DNA of 64,000 bases from Neoarius graeffei (taxonomy: Eukaryota > Chordata > Actinopteri > Siluriformes > Ariidae): positions 90,021,388 to 90,085,387 of the forward strand of contig NC_083571.1 in assembly GCF_027579695.1 (NCBI RefSeq). The letters are read 5' to 3'. Position 1 is the first letter of the stretch, and every line of letters starts with the position of its first letter. Under the pieces are notes generated by a model. The model was not told where the DNA came from, did no database searches, and worked only from the letters and a program-made list of their open reading frames with translations. Below, piece after piece: positions 10,513-21,103 of this stretch. A program made the translations under genes and the position numbers.

Positions 10513-11886
10513 TACCCCCACCGCCCGACTCAGGCCGGGCGGCCGTCCGGCCTGCAGCCGACTCCCCCCCCCCCCCTTGATGGGAGAGGAAGTCCGCGCC
10601 CCCGGCCTGTGGACCACCTTGAAATTAAAGGGTTGGAGCGCCAGATACCAACGGGTGATCCGCGCGTTGGCATCTTTCATGTGGTGGAGCCACTGGAGGG
10701 GCACGTGGTCCGAACAGAGGGTGAAAGGGCGCCCCAGCAGGTAGTACCGGAGGGCGAGAACCGCCCACTTGATGGCCAAACACTCTTTCTCTATTGTGCT
10801 GTAGCGCCCCTCACGCACCGACAGCTTCCTGCTGATATACAGGACCGGGCGGTCCTCCCCCTCCACCTCCTGGGACAAAACCGCCCCCAGCCCTCTGTCC
10901 AACGCATCGGTCTGCAACATAAAAGGGAGAGAAAAGTCAGGGGAGTGTAGAAGTGGCCCCCCACACAGTGCAGCCTTTACCTCTGAGAAAGCCCGCTGGC
11001 ATTGCTCCGTCCACTGGACCGGATCTGGTGCCCCCTTTTTAGTGAGATCAGTCAGCGGGCTGGTGACGTCCGAATAATTAGGTATAAACCTATGATAATA
11101 GCCAGCCAGCCCCAGGAACTGTCTCACCCCCTTTTTGGTCTTGGGCCTCGGGCAGGCCGCAATTGCTGCCGTCTTATTAATTTGGGGACGCACCTGCCCG
11201 TTGCCCAAGTGGAAGCCCAGATACCGTACTTCCACCCACCCAATCGCACACTTCTTTGGGTTGGCTGTGAGCCCCGCTCGCCTCAGCGACCTAAGGACGG
11301 CTCTCAGATGTTCAAGGTGCCGCTGCCAGTCATTACTATAGATGATGATGTCATCCAAATACGCGGCCGCATAAGTGGCGTGAGGGCGGAGGACTCTGTC
11401 CATCAGCCGCTGAAACGTAGCGGGTGCCCCAAACAGCCCAAACGGAAGGGTGACGAATTGGTGTAAACCAAACGGTGTGGAAAAGGCCGTTTTTTCTCGG
11501 GATAGTGGAGTCAAGGGGATCTGCCAATATCCCTTCGTCAAATCCAGTGTCGAATAAAAGCGAGCAGTGCCGAGTCAGTCGAGCAACTCATCAATATGAG
11601 GCATTGGGTACGCGTCGAATTTAGACACCGCATTGACTTTTCTATAGTCCACACAGAACCGGACCGAGCCGTCGGCCTTGGGTACCAAGACCACCGGGCT
11701 GCTCCAGTCACTGTGGGACTCCTCAATGATGCCCATTTCGAGCATGGTCTGAAGTTCTTCCCGAACCACCTTTTTTTTGTGTTCAGGTAGCCTGTAAGGG
11801 CGGCTATGCACTACCACCCCCGGGGGTGTCTCTATGTGGTGCTCTATGAGGTTAGTGCGACCGAGCAGGGGCGAGAACACATCCAA
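10450..11886 (-). pseudogene. Element A reverse transcriptase and RNase H
   Basis: RT and RNase H domains that copy the element RNA to DNA. From 11886: [48 protein letters not shown]. After a stop near 11575 follow LTKGYWQIPLTPLS, FGLFGAPATFQRLMDRV and YLDDIIIYSNDW (catalytic YLDD). RNase H follows with [30 protein letters not shown] and LCSDHVPLQWLHHM. The stop after ELLD (11577-11575) is the main lesion. RT lies downstream of integrase, as in the other Gmr1-type copies here. Confidence 0.9.
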
Positions 11887-11895
11887 AAACTCGGT

Positions 11896-13018
11896 CTACA
11901 ACTGGGCGACCTCCGTGAGTTGGGTCGGGGAGAGGTGGTCTCCACAGGGGACCGGAGAGGTACGTGATGCCAATGCTCCTTTTTGAACCTCCGGCCCCAG
12001 CTCCGCCTTCTCCAGAACCACCGACACCAACGCCACGGGAACCTCCTCATTCCAGAGTTTAAGTAGATTGAGGTGGTAAATCTGTAGCGCCCCACCCCTG
12101 TCTGTTCGCCTCACCTCATAGTCGACGTTCCCGACTCGCTGTGTGACCTCAAAGGGTCCTTGCCACTTGGCGATCAATTTGGAGCTCGACGTGGGCAACA
12201 GTACGAGTACTTTATCTTCCGGTGTGAACTCTCTAAGGCGCGTACCCTTGTTGTACAGGCGGGCTTGCCGTTCCTGGGCCTGCCGCAAATTCTCCTGAGT
12301 TAGGTGGGTGAGCGTGTGGAGTTTTGTGCGCAGGTCCATAACGTACTGAATTTCGTTCTTGCTTTGTGAAGGTCCCTCCTCCCAATTTTCCCGCAGCACG
12401 TCCAGGATGCCGCGCGGCTTACGCCCATATAATAATTCGAACGGGGAGAACCCCGTGGAGGCTTGGGGGACCTCTCGCACTGAGAACAGCAAGGGTTCGA
12501 GCCACTTATCCCAATTACATGCGTCCTCACTTACGAATTTCTTAATAATATTTTTGAGGGTGCGGTTGAACCGTTCCACTAAACCGTACATTTGTGGGTG
12601 ATATACGCTGGTGCGGATCAGCTTAATCCCCAATAACCCATACAGTTTGCACAGTGTTCGTGACATAAACGTAGTGCCTTGATCAGTCAGAATCTCTTTC
12701 GGGATTCCAACTCAGGAGATGACGTGGAAGAGTGCCTCTGCAATACTGCGTGCTGAGATATTGCGCAGAGGCACTGCTTCCGGGTATCGCGTTGCATAGT
12801 CCACCAGAACTAATATAAAGCGGTACCCTCGTGCTGACCGATCTAATGGCCCGACGAGATCCATCCCAATTCTCTCAAACGGGGTCTCGATTAACAGTAG
12901 AGGGTGCAAAGGCGCTTTTGGAATGGCTGCTGGATTTACTAACTGGCTTTCGCGGCATGCCGTACACCACCTACGGACATCGCCGCAAATCCCCGGCCAA
13001 TAGAATCGGGCCATTATT
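11896..13018 (-). pseudogene. Element A integrase, two stops
   Basis: Integrase pieces 13014-12712 and 12666-11896. The first has the H2C2 end (RRWCTACRESQLVNP) and the first catalytic Asp (GMDLVGPLDRS). A TGA after LFHVIS separates the second, with YHPQMYGLVERFNRTLK (family form is HPQTDGLVERFN). The C-terminal part has the conserved WQGPFEV core and ends HLNLLKLWNEEVP. A stop between the H2C2 histidines and MARFYWPG also breaks it from the upstream frame. Confidence 0.88.
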
Positions 13019-14100
13019 CAGGCTAGTGTTTTATCCTGCCCTAAGTGTCCAGCTATGGGATTAAAGTGAGCCGCCTGGAATACCAATTCCCAGTGGCTCT
13101 TTGGAATCAAAAGCTGCGTGACTCGCTCTTTAGTTTGAGTGTCCTGCATCACTCGGTATAATCTATCTTTCATAATCGCGAAGTAGGGGAAGGACGGGGT
13201 GGCGTTCGGCGGGAGCGTTTGACCATCGATTACTCTCACTTGGTCAAACGCATGCTGCAGAGTCTCGTCTCGCGACTGCTCTAATGGGAAATCCGCTAGG
13301 GATTCCCCGATAGAGAGAGGAGGAGCCGGCGGCTCCTCACTCTGACGCGGAGATGACGTAGACGGCTCTGTGACAGCTGCTCCCACCAAAGCGACACCGG
13401 GACCTCCCCCTGTCAACTGGCAGGACCCACTCTCTACTAGGCGCGTCATTAAACCCCGAAATCCCGGCCAATCAGTCCCCAAAATTAAAGAGTGGGTAAG
13501 GCGAGGATTAACCGCCGCCTTCACTATAAATTTTTCCCCTCTGAAAATAATGTGGACCGACACCAAAGGGTAGCGGTGAACATCCCCGTGCACACACAAC
13601 ATCTTCACCCCTTGTGCTCCCCCCAATGCCTCGTTTTGAACCAGGCTTTGGCGAATTGAGGTCTGATTACAACCAGAATCCACCAACGCCTGATATGTAG
13701 CCCCTTGGATACTCACCGGTATGCGATACGCTCCAGCCCGATCGAGGGCGGCCTCTGGCGTGTCGGGGATCCGAACCACCGCGCCCACTTCCATTGCTGT
13801 GCACTGCTGTTGAAGGTGGCCTGGTTCCCCGCAGTGCCAGCAAACCGGCCTGGGCTTTCCCTCTGCACCGGTGATCTGGGGCTCACTCACCTGAGGTGGG
13901 GGAGAGACAGACACAGAAGGGAGAAACAGGAGGGCACCGCAGGTGCGGCGGGCCGGCTGGGGTGGTGCCGGCCCCCGCCTCCGCGGTGGGGGAACGGGGC
14001 AAGGACGGGACACAGGAGGAGGGGGAGAGAGAGAGAGAGAGAGAGAGAAGAGGAGAGAAGAGATGATGTCATCTGCCGTCCTGCCGCCGGGACAGCCGCC
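13018..14100 (-). pseudogene. Element A nucleocapsid knuckle and protease
   Basis: A Pro-rich stretch (PPPRRRGPAPPQPARR) leads to a CCHC knuckle CWHCGEPGHLQQQC and an aspartic protease site LVDSGCNQTS near 13680. The frame runs on to the start of the integrase (HFNPIAGHLGQDKTLA) and stops at 13018. In this copy the CCCCCACC tract near 13900 keeps the Pro-rich tail in frame with the knuckle, unlike copy D. Confidence 0.85.
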
Positions 14101-14782
14101 AGATGATCCTCCGCCAGCTCGACTGCCTGATCCAGCGACGCCGGGTGGTGGCACTGGACCTACTCTGCGGTTCCTGCTGGTAAGCGGGCGATGAACTGTT
14201 CCAGTACCACCTGGTTGATGATTCCCTTGGCATCGTGATCGTCGGCCCTCAGCCACCGCCAGCAGGCGTCCCGGAGCTGCTGGTCGAACGAGAACGGCCG
14301 GCCGACTTCCTCCAATTGCAGCGTGCGGAAGTGCTGGCGCTGTTGTTCCGGTGTGCACCCCACGCGCTGGAGGACGGCCCGGCGGAGGTCCGCGTAGGCC
14401 AGCCGGCGGTCGGCGGGGAGCTGTAGCGCGGCCAGCTGTGCCTCTCCCGTGAGCAGGGGGAGGAGGCGCGCCGCGCACTGCTCCATCGGCCACCCCGAGG
14501 CTTCGGCGACCTCTTCAAACAACGGGAGGAAAGCCTCGGGGTTGTCCTGCGGGCCCATCTTGGTGACAGTGAGGGGAGATGGGCCCGCGGCCGGAGCGCT
14601 TGTGGGCCCTGCCGACGCGAGGAGATGCCGGAACGCCTTGCGATCTTCCTGCTGGGCCAGCACCAGGGCTTCGAAGCGCTGCTCTTGTTCCTTTCGGAGT
14701 GTGACGAGCGCCTGGTGCTGGCTTTGCTGAGCCATGGCGAGGGCGTGGACCAGGTCGGCGAACGGGGAGGATTCCATGGGGC
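14090..14782 (-). pseudogene. Element A Gag with SCAN-like capsid
   Basis: Structural protein. From MESSPFADLVHALAMAQQSQ it has a Gln-rich coiled-coil-like stretch (QALVTLRKEQEQRFEALV), MGPQDNPEAFLPLFEEVAEA, and then a helical block: AARLLPLLTGEAQLAALQLP, YADLRRAVLQRVG, RPFSFDQQLRDACWRWL, VVLEQFIARLPAGTAEWV. The last part closely follows the SCAN-domain pattern of vertebrate zinc-finger proteins, a domain published as derived from Gmr1-like gag. The frame changes near 14160 before the Pro-rich tail. Confidence 0.85.
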
Positions 14783-14803
14783 TGCTGGGTTGGCGCTCCA
14801 CTT

Positions 14804-14821
14804 TCCCGGGTTTCGGCACCA
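14804..14821 (-). other. Primer-binding site, tRNA-Phe type
   Basis: Minus strand TGGTGCCGAAACCCGGGA, one base inside the 5' LTR. It is complementary to the 3' end of vertebrate tRNA-Phe (…TCCCGGGTTTCGGCA plus CCA), which would prime minus-strand DNA synthesis. Confidence 0.85.
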
Positions 14822-14822
14822 C

Positions 14823-15129
14823 TGTAGGACTCCCTATGTGTGGGTGGAGCACAGAGGATGGCAGGACAGAGATCAGGTTTTTAACTTGGCTTTATTGCCA
14901 CACTTTTCAGTCTAACAATAAACAATCTAGCGCAGACACACACAACCAGCGTCTGGTTCAGGGATGAGCCCCTTCTGCTCTCGCTCTCCCTCCTCATATA
15001 GGGCGCGGTCCCTGGGAAGACACACAAACACAGGTTAATTGCTCTCAGGTGTAGTGATTCTGCCACTTACCTTCCCTGACTCCGCCCTCCTGTCACAGAC
15101 CGGCGCTTGACCACGCCCCAGCTGCCACA
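14823..15129 (-). repeat. 5' LTR of element A
   Basis: Minus strand TGTGGCAGCTGGGGC at 15129 to CCTACA at 14823. It is followed outside by GATGG, the target duplication shared with 10195-10199. It differs from the partner LTR at several sites (for example AGCTGGGGC versus AGCGGGGGC). Confidence 0.93.
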
Positions 15130-15205
15130 GATGGTAATCATTCAGAGTCTCTGGATCCAGGATTTCTAGATCTGTGTAGCAACTGTCAATAAGTTGGTAA
15201 GACCT
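15130..15205 (-). pseudogene. Exon piece of the DDE-type gene at the inversion breakpoint
   Basis: Minus strand from 15205: AGGTCTTACCAACTTATTGA onward reads (R)SYQLIDSCYTDLEILDPETL and DYH, continuing in frame with the exon at 10199-10125. Upstream it stops abruptly at gypsy sequence. Bases 15201-15205 (GACCT) are the reverse complement of AGGTC at 36753-36757. Joining there restores WFMEHYRSYQLIDS, a motif of the family. The exon is thus cut by an inversion breakpoint. Confidence 0.75.
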
Positions 15206-15904
15206 TGTGGCAGCGGGGGCGTGGTCAAGCACCAGTCTGTGACAGGAGGGTGGAGCCGGGGAAGGTGAGTGGCAGAATCGAGACCTGCTCGAACAATGTG
15301 ATGAAAGCCTCGGGGTCGTCCTGCGGGCCCATCTTGGTCACGGTGAGGGGAGACGGGCCCGCGGCCGAGGCGCTGGTGGACCCCGCCGACGCGAGGAGAC
15401 GCCGGAACGCCTCTCGATCTTCCTGCTGGGCCAGCACCAGGGCTTCAAAGCGGCGCTCCTGCTCCTTTCGGAGCGTGACGAGTGCCTGGTGCTGGCTCTG
15501 CTGAGCCGTGGCGAGGGCGTGGACCAAGTCCGCGAACGGGGAGGATTCCATGGGGCTGCTGTGTTGGTGCTCCACCTTGTCCCAGGTTTCAGCACCACTG
15601 TAGCGCGTATCGAGCGTGGGTGGAGCACAGAGGACGGCAGGACAACGTTTGGAGGCAGACAGGCGATTTATTTTTACAACTTTTCAGTATCTCACTCATT
15701 CATTCACACGCACACACTTGTCTGGTCCCGGGTTGCGCTCCCTCTCCTCTCTCTCTGCCTCCTTAAATAGGGAGCGGTTACTGGGAAAACACACACACAC
15801 AAACACAGGTTAATTATCCTCAGGTGTCGCGATTCTGCCACTCACCTTCCCCGGCTCCACCCTCCTGTCACAGACCGGCGCTTGACCACGCCCCCGCTGC
15901 CACA
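15206..15904. mobile_element. Recombined Gmr1-type gypsy at left inversion breakpoint
   Basis: Starts with about 80 bases of LTR 5' end in plus orientation (TGTGGCAGCGGGGGC at 15206). It then switches at GACCTGCTCGAAC (about 15280) into gag on the minus strand (EAFITLFEQV back to MESSPFADLVHALATAQQSQ), a primer-binding region and a whole minus LTR 15599-15904. Both ends are therefore U3 ends (TGTGGC … GCCACA). The flanks do not form a duplication with each other: GACCT is on the left, CTGGT on the right. Each pairs instead with a flank near 36757 or 38875. Confidence 0.85.
15599..15904 (-). repeat. LTR of the breakpoint gypsy (subfamily ending CGATACGCGCTACA)
   Basis: Minus strand TGTGGCAGCGGGGGC to CGCGCTACA, 306 bases, with TATTTAAGGAGG as TATA-type box and AAAAATAAATCG as poly(A) signal. 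It is nearly the same as the LTR at 38571-38874, supporting one original element. Confidence 0.9.
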
Positions 15905-17137
15905 CTGGTATAATTCAGAATTCATTGTTCCATCAATGATGGCAAGCTGTCCTGGCCCAGATATAGCAAAACAGGCCCAAACCATGATACTACCACCACA
16001 TTTCACAGATAAGATAAGGTTCTTATGCTGGAATGCAGCGTTTTCCTTTCTCCAAACATAACACTTCTCATTTAAACCAAAAAGTGCCATTTAGATAAGA
16101 TAGATAATGCCCTTTATTGTCACTAGTCACATGTACCAGCGAAATTAGCCATCAACCTACCCGTACATATACAACATACAATTGACATAGGGTAGACAGG
16201 ACAGGAAGACAGGGATAAAGATAAAAAGGAAACACAACATGAGGAGGGATAAGGAAAAAAGAACACCCCCCCCCCCACTATGCTCCTTTCAGGAGTACAG
16301 TGTGGGAACATTTAAAAAAAAAAACTTTGCATAAGCACAACTACAACACAGGTACACTTTAAACACAGGACTTGAGGGGGGGAGTAAGGGGTAAGGGAGG
16401 TAATCCAGCGCAAGCAAGCAGCCGTCCACTCCTGCAGCCATGAATGCGCTGGTCACGCACCCGCTTGTCACACTGGGGGTAAAAATGGCGACCGCAGAGA
16501 GTTAGAGAGGAATGCGAGGAATGAGAGTGTCTCCCAGCATTGACCTTCAGGGGGAAATGTTTTCTCAGCAACGGCCTAAAACAAGGCCGGTTCTGTCTCA
16601 GGGCGCTGAATGTTGATAAGATATGAATTGTTTGGTCTTTCCAGATGCAGTCTTTGCACGTCCTCACCGCTCGTCCATATCTGTCCATTCTGTCCATTCT
16701 ATTCAAATTGATCTCCGAAAAATGTATTCCTTGCAAAGCTGAAAGCTGCTCCGAGATAACAACCATTTTGTGGTTCAAGACAAAATGAGACCATTTTGGT
16801 CTCATCCATCCACAAAACATTTTTCCAATAGCCTTCTGGCTCATCCACATTATCTTTAGCAAACTGCAGACAAGCAGCAATGTTCTTTTTGGAGAGCAGT
16901 GGCTTTCTCCTTGCAACTCTGCCATGCACACAATTGTTGTTCAGTGTTCTCCTGATGGTGGACTCATGAACATTAGCCAATGTGAGAGAGGCCTTCAGTT
17001 GCTTAGAAGTTACCCTGGGGTCCTTTGTAACCTCACTGACTATTACGGTACATGCCTTGCTCTTGGAGTGATCTTTGTTGGTTGACCATTCCTGGGGAGG
17101 GAAACAATGGTCTTGAATTTCCTCCATTTGTACACAA
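15905..17137 (-). mobile_element. Left half of a split Tc1-like element
   Basis: Same family as 4115-5722, minus strand. The piece beside 15904 ends its coding sense at AATTATACCAG, and its continuation ACCAGTGAATTC is found at 38870-38886. The transposase parts visible are the HTH end (VYKWRKFKTIVSLPRNGQPT, 17137-17050), STIRRTLNNNCVHG, and CYVWRKENAAFQHKNLI near 16040. It is interrupted at 16093-16791 by a retroposed insert. Beyond 17137 it is truncated by gypsy sequence, so the 5' TIR is absent. Confidence 0.88.
16093..16791 (-). mobile_element. Retroposon fragment inserted in the Tc1 half
   Basis: About 700 bases bounded by CCATTT (16087-16092 and about 16792-16797), probably the target duplication. 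The minus-strand 3' end reads GTGACAATAAAGGGCATT followed by TCTATCT units, a LINE/SINE type tail. No protein could be recognised inside; it holds a C12 run near 16267 and an A-rich run near 16315. Family not identified. Confidence 0.55.
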
Positions 17138-18755
17138 TCAGGAAATCCAGTCGAGAATGCAGCTTGCGTCCAATGAACAGCATTGCTGGGGTTTCCTTTG
17201 TTGTTGCATGGGGGGTATTGCGGTAGGTCAGGAGGAATGTATCTAGACGCTGTTGCACTGATATAGTTCCTCTGGAAGATTTCAGAGCACATTTGAATGT
17301 TTGCACAAAGCGCTCTGCCAAGCCATTGGAGGCAGGGTGGTACGGCGCTGAGCGAATGTGTTTGACTCCATTGGATTTCAGAAACATGCTGAATTCTTCA
17401 GAGCAGAACTGAGGTCCATTGTCGCTTACAAGACTGTGTGGAATGCCATAGCGACTAAAAAGTCCCCTAAGCACTTGGATGGTCTTGCTGGATGTGGTGC
17501 TATCCATGATGTGCACCTCGGGCCATTTGGAGTGTGCATCCACTGTGACTAGGTACATATGTCCTTCAAATGGACCAGCAAAGTCCACATGTATACGTTC
17601 CCAAGGACTGGATGGCCACATCCACGGGTGTAATGGTGCTAGACCAGGGTCTTTCTGCACACGCTGACATGAGTGACATGACTTTGCTTGGTGCTCGATC
17701 TGGGTGTCGGTGCCGGGCCACCAAATGTAGCTGCGCGCTAAACTCTTCATCCTCACTACACCTGGGTGTGCTGAGTGCAGCTTTTTCAACACACGGGGGC
17801 GCAGCGTGGGTGGCACAATCACTCTCAAGCCCCACATGATGCATCCGTGTTGCACAGTGAGATCGTGGCGGCGCAGGAGATAGGGTGACAGCTCATCACC
17901 TGCATCCTTTGCAGTTGGAAAACGGCCAGTTGTGACCATTTCCATGACACGAGACAGGGTGGAGTCAGACATGGTGTGATGCTTGATCTCTGTGTTGCTG
18001 ACTGGTAATGTGTCCAACTGTGACGTGTAGAATACCTCCACTGCACCTTGTTTCTCACTGGGTGCATGAGGAAGCGGTAACCTTGACAGTCCATCAGCGT
18101 TGGCATGTAGGGAACCTTTCCTGTACTCAATGGTGTAATTGTGAGCAGACAGTAGGAGCTCCCAGCGTTGCATGTGAGCTGCAGCCATGGATGGTGTGCT
18201 TTTCACTGGACTGAGGATGGTTGTTAGCGGGCGATGGTCAGTGAGTAGAGTGAATGTGTTACTATAAAGGTACTGGTGGAACTTGCGTACTCCAAAGACT
18301 ATCGCCAACACCTCCTGCTCGAGCTGAGCGTAGTTTCGTTCCGCTTTGCTGAGAGTTCTTGATGCATAGGCTATAGGTTTTTCATCGCCATCCAGCATGA
18401 CATGTGAGAGCACAGCTCCGATCCCACAGGGTGAAGCATCGCAAGCGAGGCGGAGAGGCAGCTCAGGATTGTAGTGTGTGAGCACCTCTTGTGATACCAG
18501 GAGTGCTTTAGCTTTCTGGAACACTGATGCACAAGCTGACGTCCACTGCCATTTCTTTTCTTTGTTGAGCAGTTCATTCAACGGCTTAAGCACAGTGGCC
18601 AGGTCAGGGATAAAGCGTCCATAATAATTAAGCATTCCTAAGAACGAGCGAAGTTGACTTACATCGCCTGGTGCTGGTGCCTCCATGATGGCACGTACCT
18701 TCTCAGGTGATTTGTGGAGCCCAGCAGCGTCGATGATATGGCCCAGGTATTCCAC
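17043..18755 (-). pseudogene. Element F RNase H-integrase, fused in frame to Tc1 HTH
   Basis: A single open frame of 570 codons. The N-part is the RT thumb/RNase H region (EYLGHIIDAAGLHKSPEKV, LRSFLGMLNYYGRFIPDL, RLACDASPCGIGAVLSH, LTDHRPLTTILSP). Next comes a zinc-binding HHCC region (HSAHPGVVRMKSLARSYIWW, CHSCQRVQ), then the integrase core: ERIHVDFAGPFEG, SLVSDNGPQFCSEEF, YHPASNGLAERFVQ with D, D and E. After RLDFLI (17138) the frame passes without a stop into Tc1 sequence VYKWRKFKTIVSLPRNGQPT and ends at RARHVP. The fusion is a junction by-product. It has no start context. Confidence 0.85.
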
Positions 18756-18761
18756 AGACTC

Positions 18762-19295
18762 CTAGAAGAAGAGACGTTTCTCTTGCTTGAGGTGCAGGCC
18801 GTATTCCTCTAACCTGCCGAGGACAGCATCCAGGGTTTTCAGGTGTGTTTGTTCATCAGGACCACTGACAAGGATGTCGTCCAGGTAACAGTGAGTATGT
18901 GGCAGTCCGAGGAGCACCTGGTCCATTGCCTTCTGGAACAAGGCGGGCGATGACGCTACACCAAACGGTAAGCGGTTGAAGCAGAAAAGTCCTTTCTGTG
19001 TCGATATGGTCAGCAGCTTCTTGGAGCTCTCTTCTACTTCCATCTGTAGATACGCATTGGATAGATCCAGCTTACTGAAGCATTGACCTCCAGCGAGAGA
19101 AGCGAACAAGTCCTCAATACGTGGGATTGGGTACTTGTCGATGCAAAGAGCTGGGTTGAGGGTGACTTTGAAATCCCCGCAGAGTCTCACCATGCCGTCT
19201 TTTTTATTGACGGGCACCACTGGCGTAGCCCAGTCACTATGCGCCACAGGTGAGATGACGCCAAGCTCAGTGAGATGTTTCAGCTCAGCCTCCAC
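18762..19295 (-). pseudogene. Element F reverse transcriptase
   Basis: RT from VEAELKHLTELGVISPVAHS and WATPVVPVNKKDGMVRLCGD through FSKLDLSNAYLQMEV to FGVASSPALFQKAMDQVL and HCYLDDILVSGPD (YLDD catalytic motif). It ends at a TAG (18764-18762) where related elements read into EYLGHII, so RT and RNase H/integrase are separated by one nonsense codon. Confidence 0.88.
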
Positions 19296-19301
19296 TCACG
19301 G

Positions 19302-20227
19302 TCAAAGAGCATATGGCACGTTACGTGGTGGGCAGAATTTGGGCACACTGTTTGGTCTTAGAGTGAGTCTGGCTTTCATTCCTTTCATGGTGCCTAACTT
19401 ATTGGAGAAAACAGCGGAGTGTCTCTTTAACACAGTCTCTAAGCTGTCTGTCTGTCTTTCCTCAATGGCATGTACAGTCTGTAAGTCTCTCCAATTCAGT
19501 TTAATGGTTCTCAGCCACTCCCTACCAAACAATGGCGGAGCATCCACCTTCACCATGTACAGTGGCAAGTCAGCACGTTGCTTGTTTAAGTCCACTTGCA
19601 CTTTAATGACTCCTTCTGGTGCCAAAGGCTCTCCTGTGTATGTCTTTAGCATGATTGCAGAGGGAATTTGTGCAGCTTTCGTTTGTACAGTTCCCAAGGA
19701 ATCAATGGCACAGCAGCCCCTGTATCTAATTCCATCTCCGTTTTCTTTCCATTGACTGTTGGCCTTACTGATATGCGTGAATATTTTCCTTTCTGAGACA
19801 TGACATACAGTCCCAAGTCACTATCACTGTCTGATTTCATTCCTTCACTTTCATTCGCCTCGATGTGATGGATTTTTTTCTTTTTATCTTTCACACTGCA
19901 TTTGTTTGCATGGCTTTTCTGTTCAGGCTTTCCATCTTTCTGTTTATGTTCTCTTTTGTGACTGCTTTTTGCTTTACTCCTGCACATTCGTTTCGTGTGG
20001 CCTTTCCTCCCGCACTGGTGACATTCACGGTCTTTGTACCAGCAGTCATCATCAGTATGATTTGCTTTCCCACAGCAGCAACATTTCTCACTTTGCGGAA
20101 ACACCGCATTCACTTTCAGGGAGCTGCTTAACTGCTGCACGTCGCGTGCTGCTGTCTCTGCTGACACTGCATGTTCAATTGCTTTCTTGAACGTAAGATC
20201 TTTCTCAGTCAAAAGGCGCTTCTGCAC
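19302..20227 (-). pseudogene. Element F nucleocapsid and protease
   Basis: 20227-19646 carries a C-terminal gag part with two zinc knuckles in tandem (CCCCGKANHTDDDC and CHQCGRKGHTKRMC), a Lys-rich linker, and the aspartic protease site MELDTGAAVPLIP. A frame change near 19690 leads to 19697-19302 with TYTGEPLAPEGVIKV and APPLFGREWLRTIKLNW, the rest of the protease and linker to RT. Confidence 0.85.
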
Positions 20228-20768
20228 AGTTTTTCATTTTAATCCACATACAAATCTGTCTCTCAGAGTGTCCTCTAAGTAAGCCCCAAACTCGCAGTGT
20301 TCCGAAAGTCTCTTGAGCACTGCCACATACTGTGCTACCATCCCTCCTTGCTACCATCCCTCCTTCCCCCTGATTTTGCTTGTGGAACCTGAACCTTTCA
20401 GCTATAACAAGCGGTTTCGATGCGAAGTGATCTTGCAGCACAGTCACTATCTGTTCATAAGTCTTTGCACCAGGTGCCACGGGAGCTACCAAACTGCGGA
20501 GTAGTCCGTACGTTTTAGGTCCCATTACACTGAACAGCACTGAAACTTTCTTAGCTGCTTGTATGTCATTAGCCAAAACATAATGTTCAAAACGTTCAAT
20601 ATACGTTGTCCATTGCTCACCAGACTCATCAAAAGCATCCATATGTCCAATTATTCCAGCCAAAATGCATCTTTCTGGAATTACTTGCACTATAGGAGCA
20701 CTCGAAGCACTCGAAGCATTCGAAGGAGCACTCGCTGTACTGGGGTCATCCGAGGAAGAGTGGCTCAT
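20205..20768 (-). pseudogene. Element F Gag N-terminal part
   Basis: ATG at 20768. A Ser/Ala-rich start is followed by MDAFDESGEQWTTYIERFEH and KKVSVLFSVMGPKTYGLLRS, then TYEQIVTVLQDHFASKPLVI and RFRFHKQNQ, the usual retrotransposon capsid pattern. The frame is lost near 20370 (EGGMVARRDG), where a short CTACCATCCCTCCTT repeat occurs in the plus strand. Confidence 0.82.
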
Positions 20769-20901
20769 TGTTGACTAGCACACTAGCTATCCAAAACGTG
20801 GGTGTTCTTTTCAGTCCAAACTTGCACAAAACTGACTTTACTTCCACAGCCAGTCGATGAGAAGTGTTCCGGACTACACGACTCGTCGCCAATTTATGCT
20901 A

Positions 20902-21103
20902 TGTTGCTCCCTTATAGTGTAACTAAGTAAACAATGTTACCCGACACACAGAGCACGGAGGACACGCTTCTTGCTGGTTCACTCACTTTTTTTATTGTCC
21001 TGTTCTGCTAGTGGTTACATGCAGTATCCCTATATGCCCTAGTGGCGGCCTGCCCTCTTGTGGTAACTATTGGTATGGCATATATCTAGGTTCATACATA
21101 ACA
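20902..21103 (-). repeat. 5' LTR of element F
   Basis: About 202 bases, minus strand TGTTATGTATGAACC to AGGGAGCAACA, with an AATAAAAAAAG poly(A)-type signal near 20995. Limits are inferred from the TG…CA ends and the following GCATAAATTGGCGACGAG, since no second LTR is present for comparison. Confidence 0.6.

Larger units (their letters stand above)
10200..15129 (-). mobile_element. Gmr1-type Ty3/gypsy LTR retrotransposon A, complete but decayed
   Basis: Full element on the minus strand: LTRs 14823-15129 (5') and 10200-10512 (3'), starting TGTGGCAGC and ending CCTACA. The 5-bp target duplication GATGG is at 10195-10199 and 15130-15134. A primer-binding site lies next to the 5' LTR. Gene order read along the minus strand is gag, zinc knuckle/protease, integrase, RT, RNase H, the order of Gmr1-type elements rather than normal Ty3/gypsy. 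It interrupts an exon of the DDE/SAMD3-like gene. Confidence 0.95.
17138..21103 (-). mobile_element. mag-type Ty3/gypsy retrotransposon F, 3' truncated
   Basis: Minus-strand gypsy with the normal order gag, protease, RT, RNase H, integrase. The 5' LTR is about 20902-21103 (minus: TGTTATGTATGAACC to GGAGCAACA), followed by AAATTGGCGACGAG. The integrase is cut off at 17138 where Tc1 sequence begins, and no 3' LTR is present. The sequence is unrelated to the Gmr1-type elements around it. Several stops make it inactive. Confidence 0.88.

Noticed and set aside
10570..11466. Plus-strand open frames of 84-154 codons over the gypsy RT
   Set aside because: Antisense shadows of RT/RNase H; identical shadows recur over elements B, D and the 36.8-kb copy.
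13900..14100. A secreted or structural Pro-rich gene on the plus strand
   Set aside because: Mirror of the Pro-rich gag tail of element A; the GA repeat causes the apparent coding.
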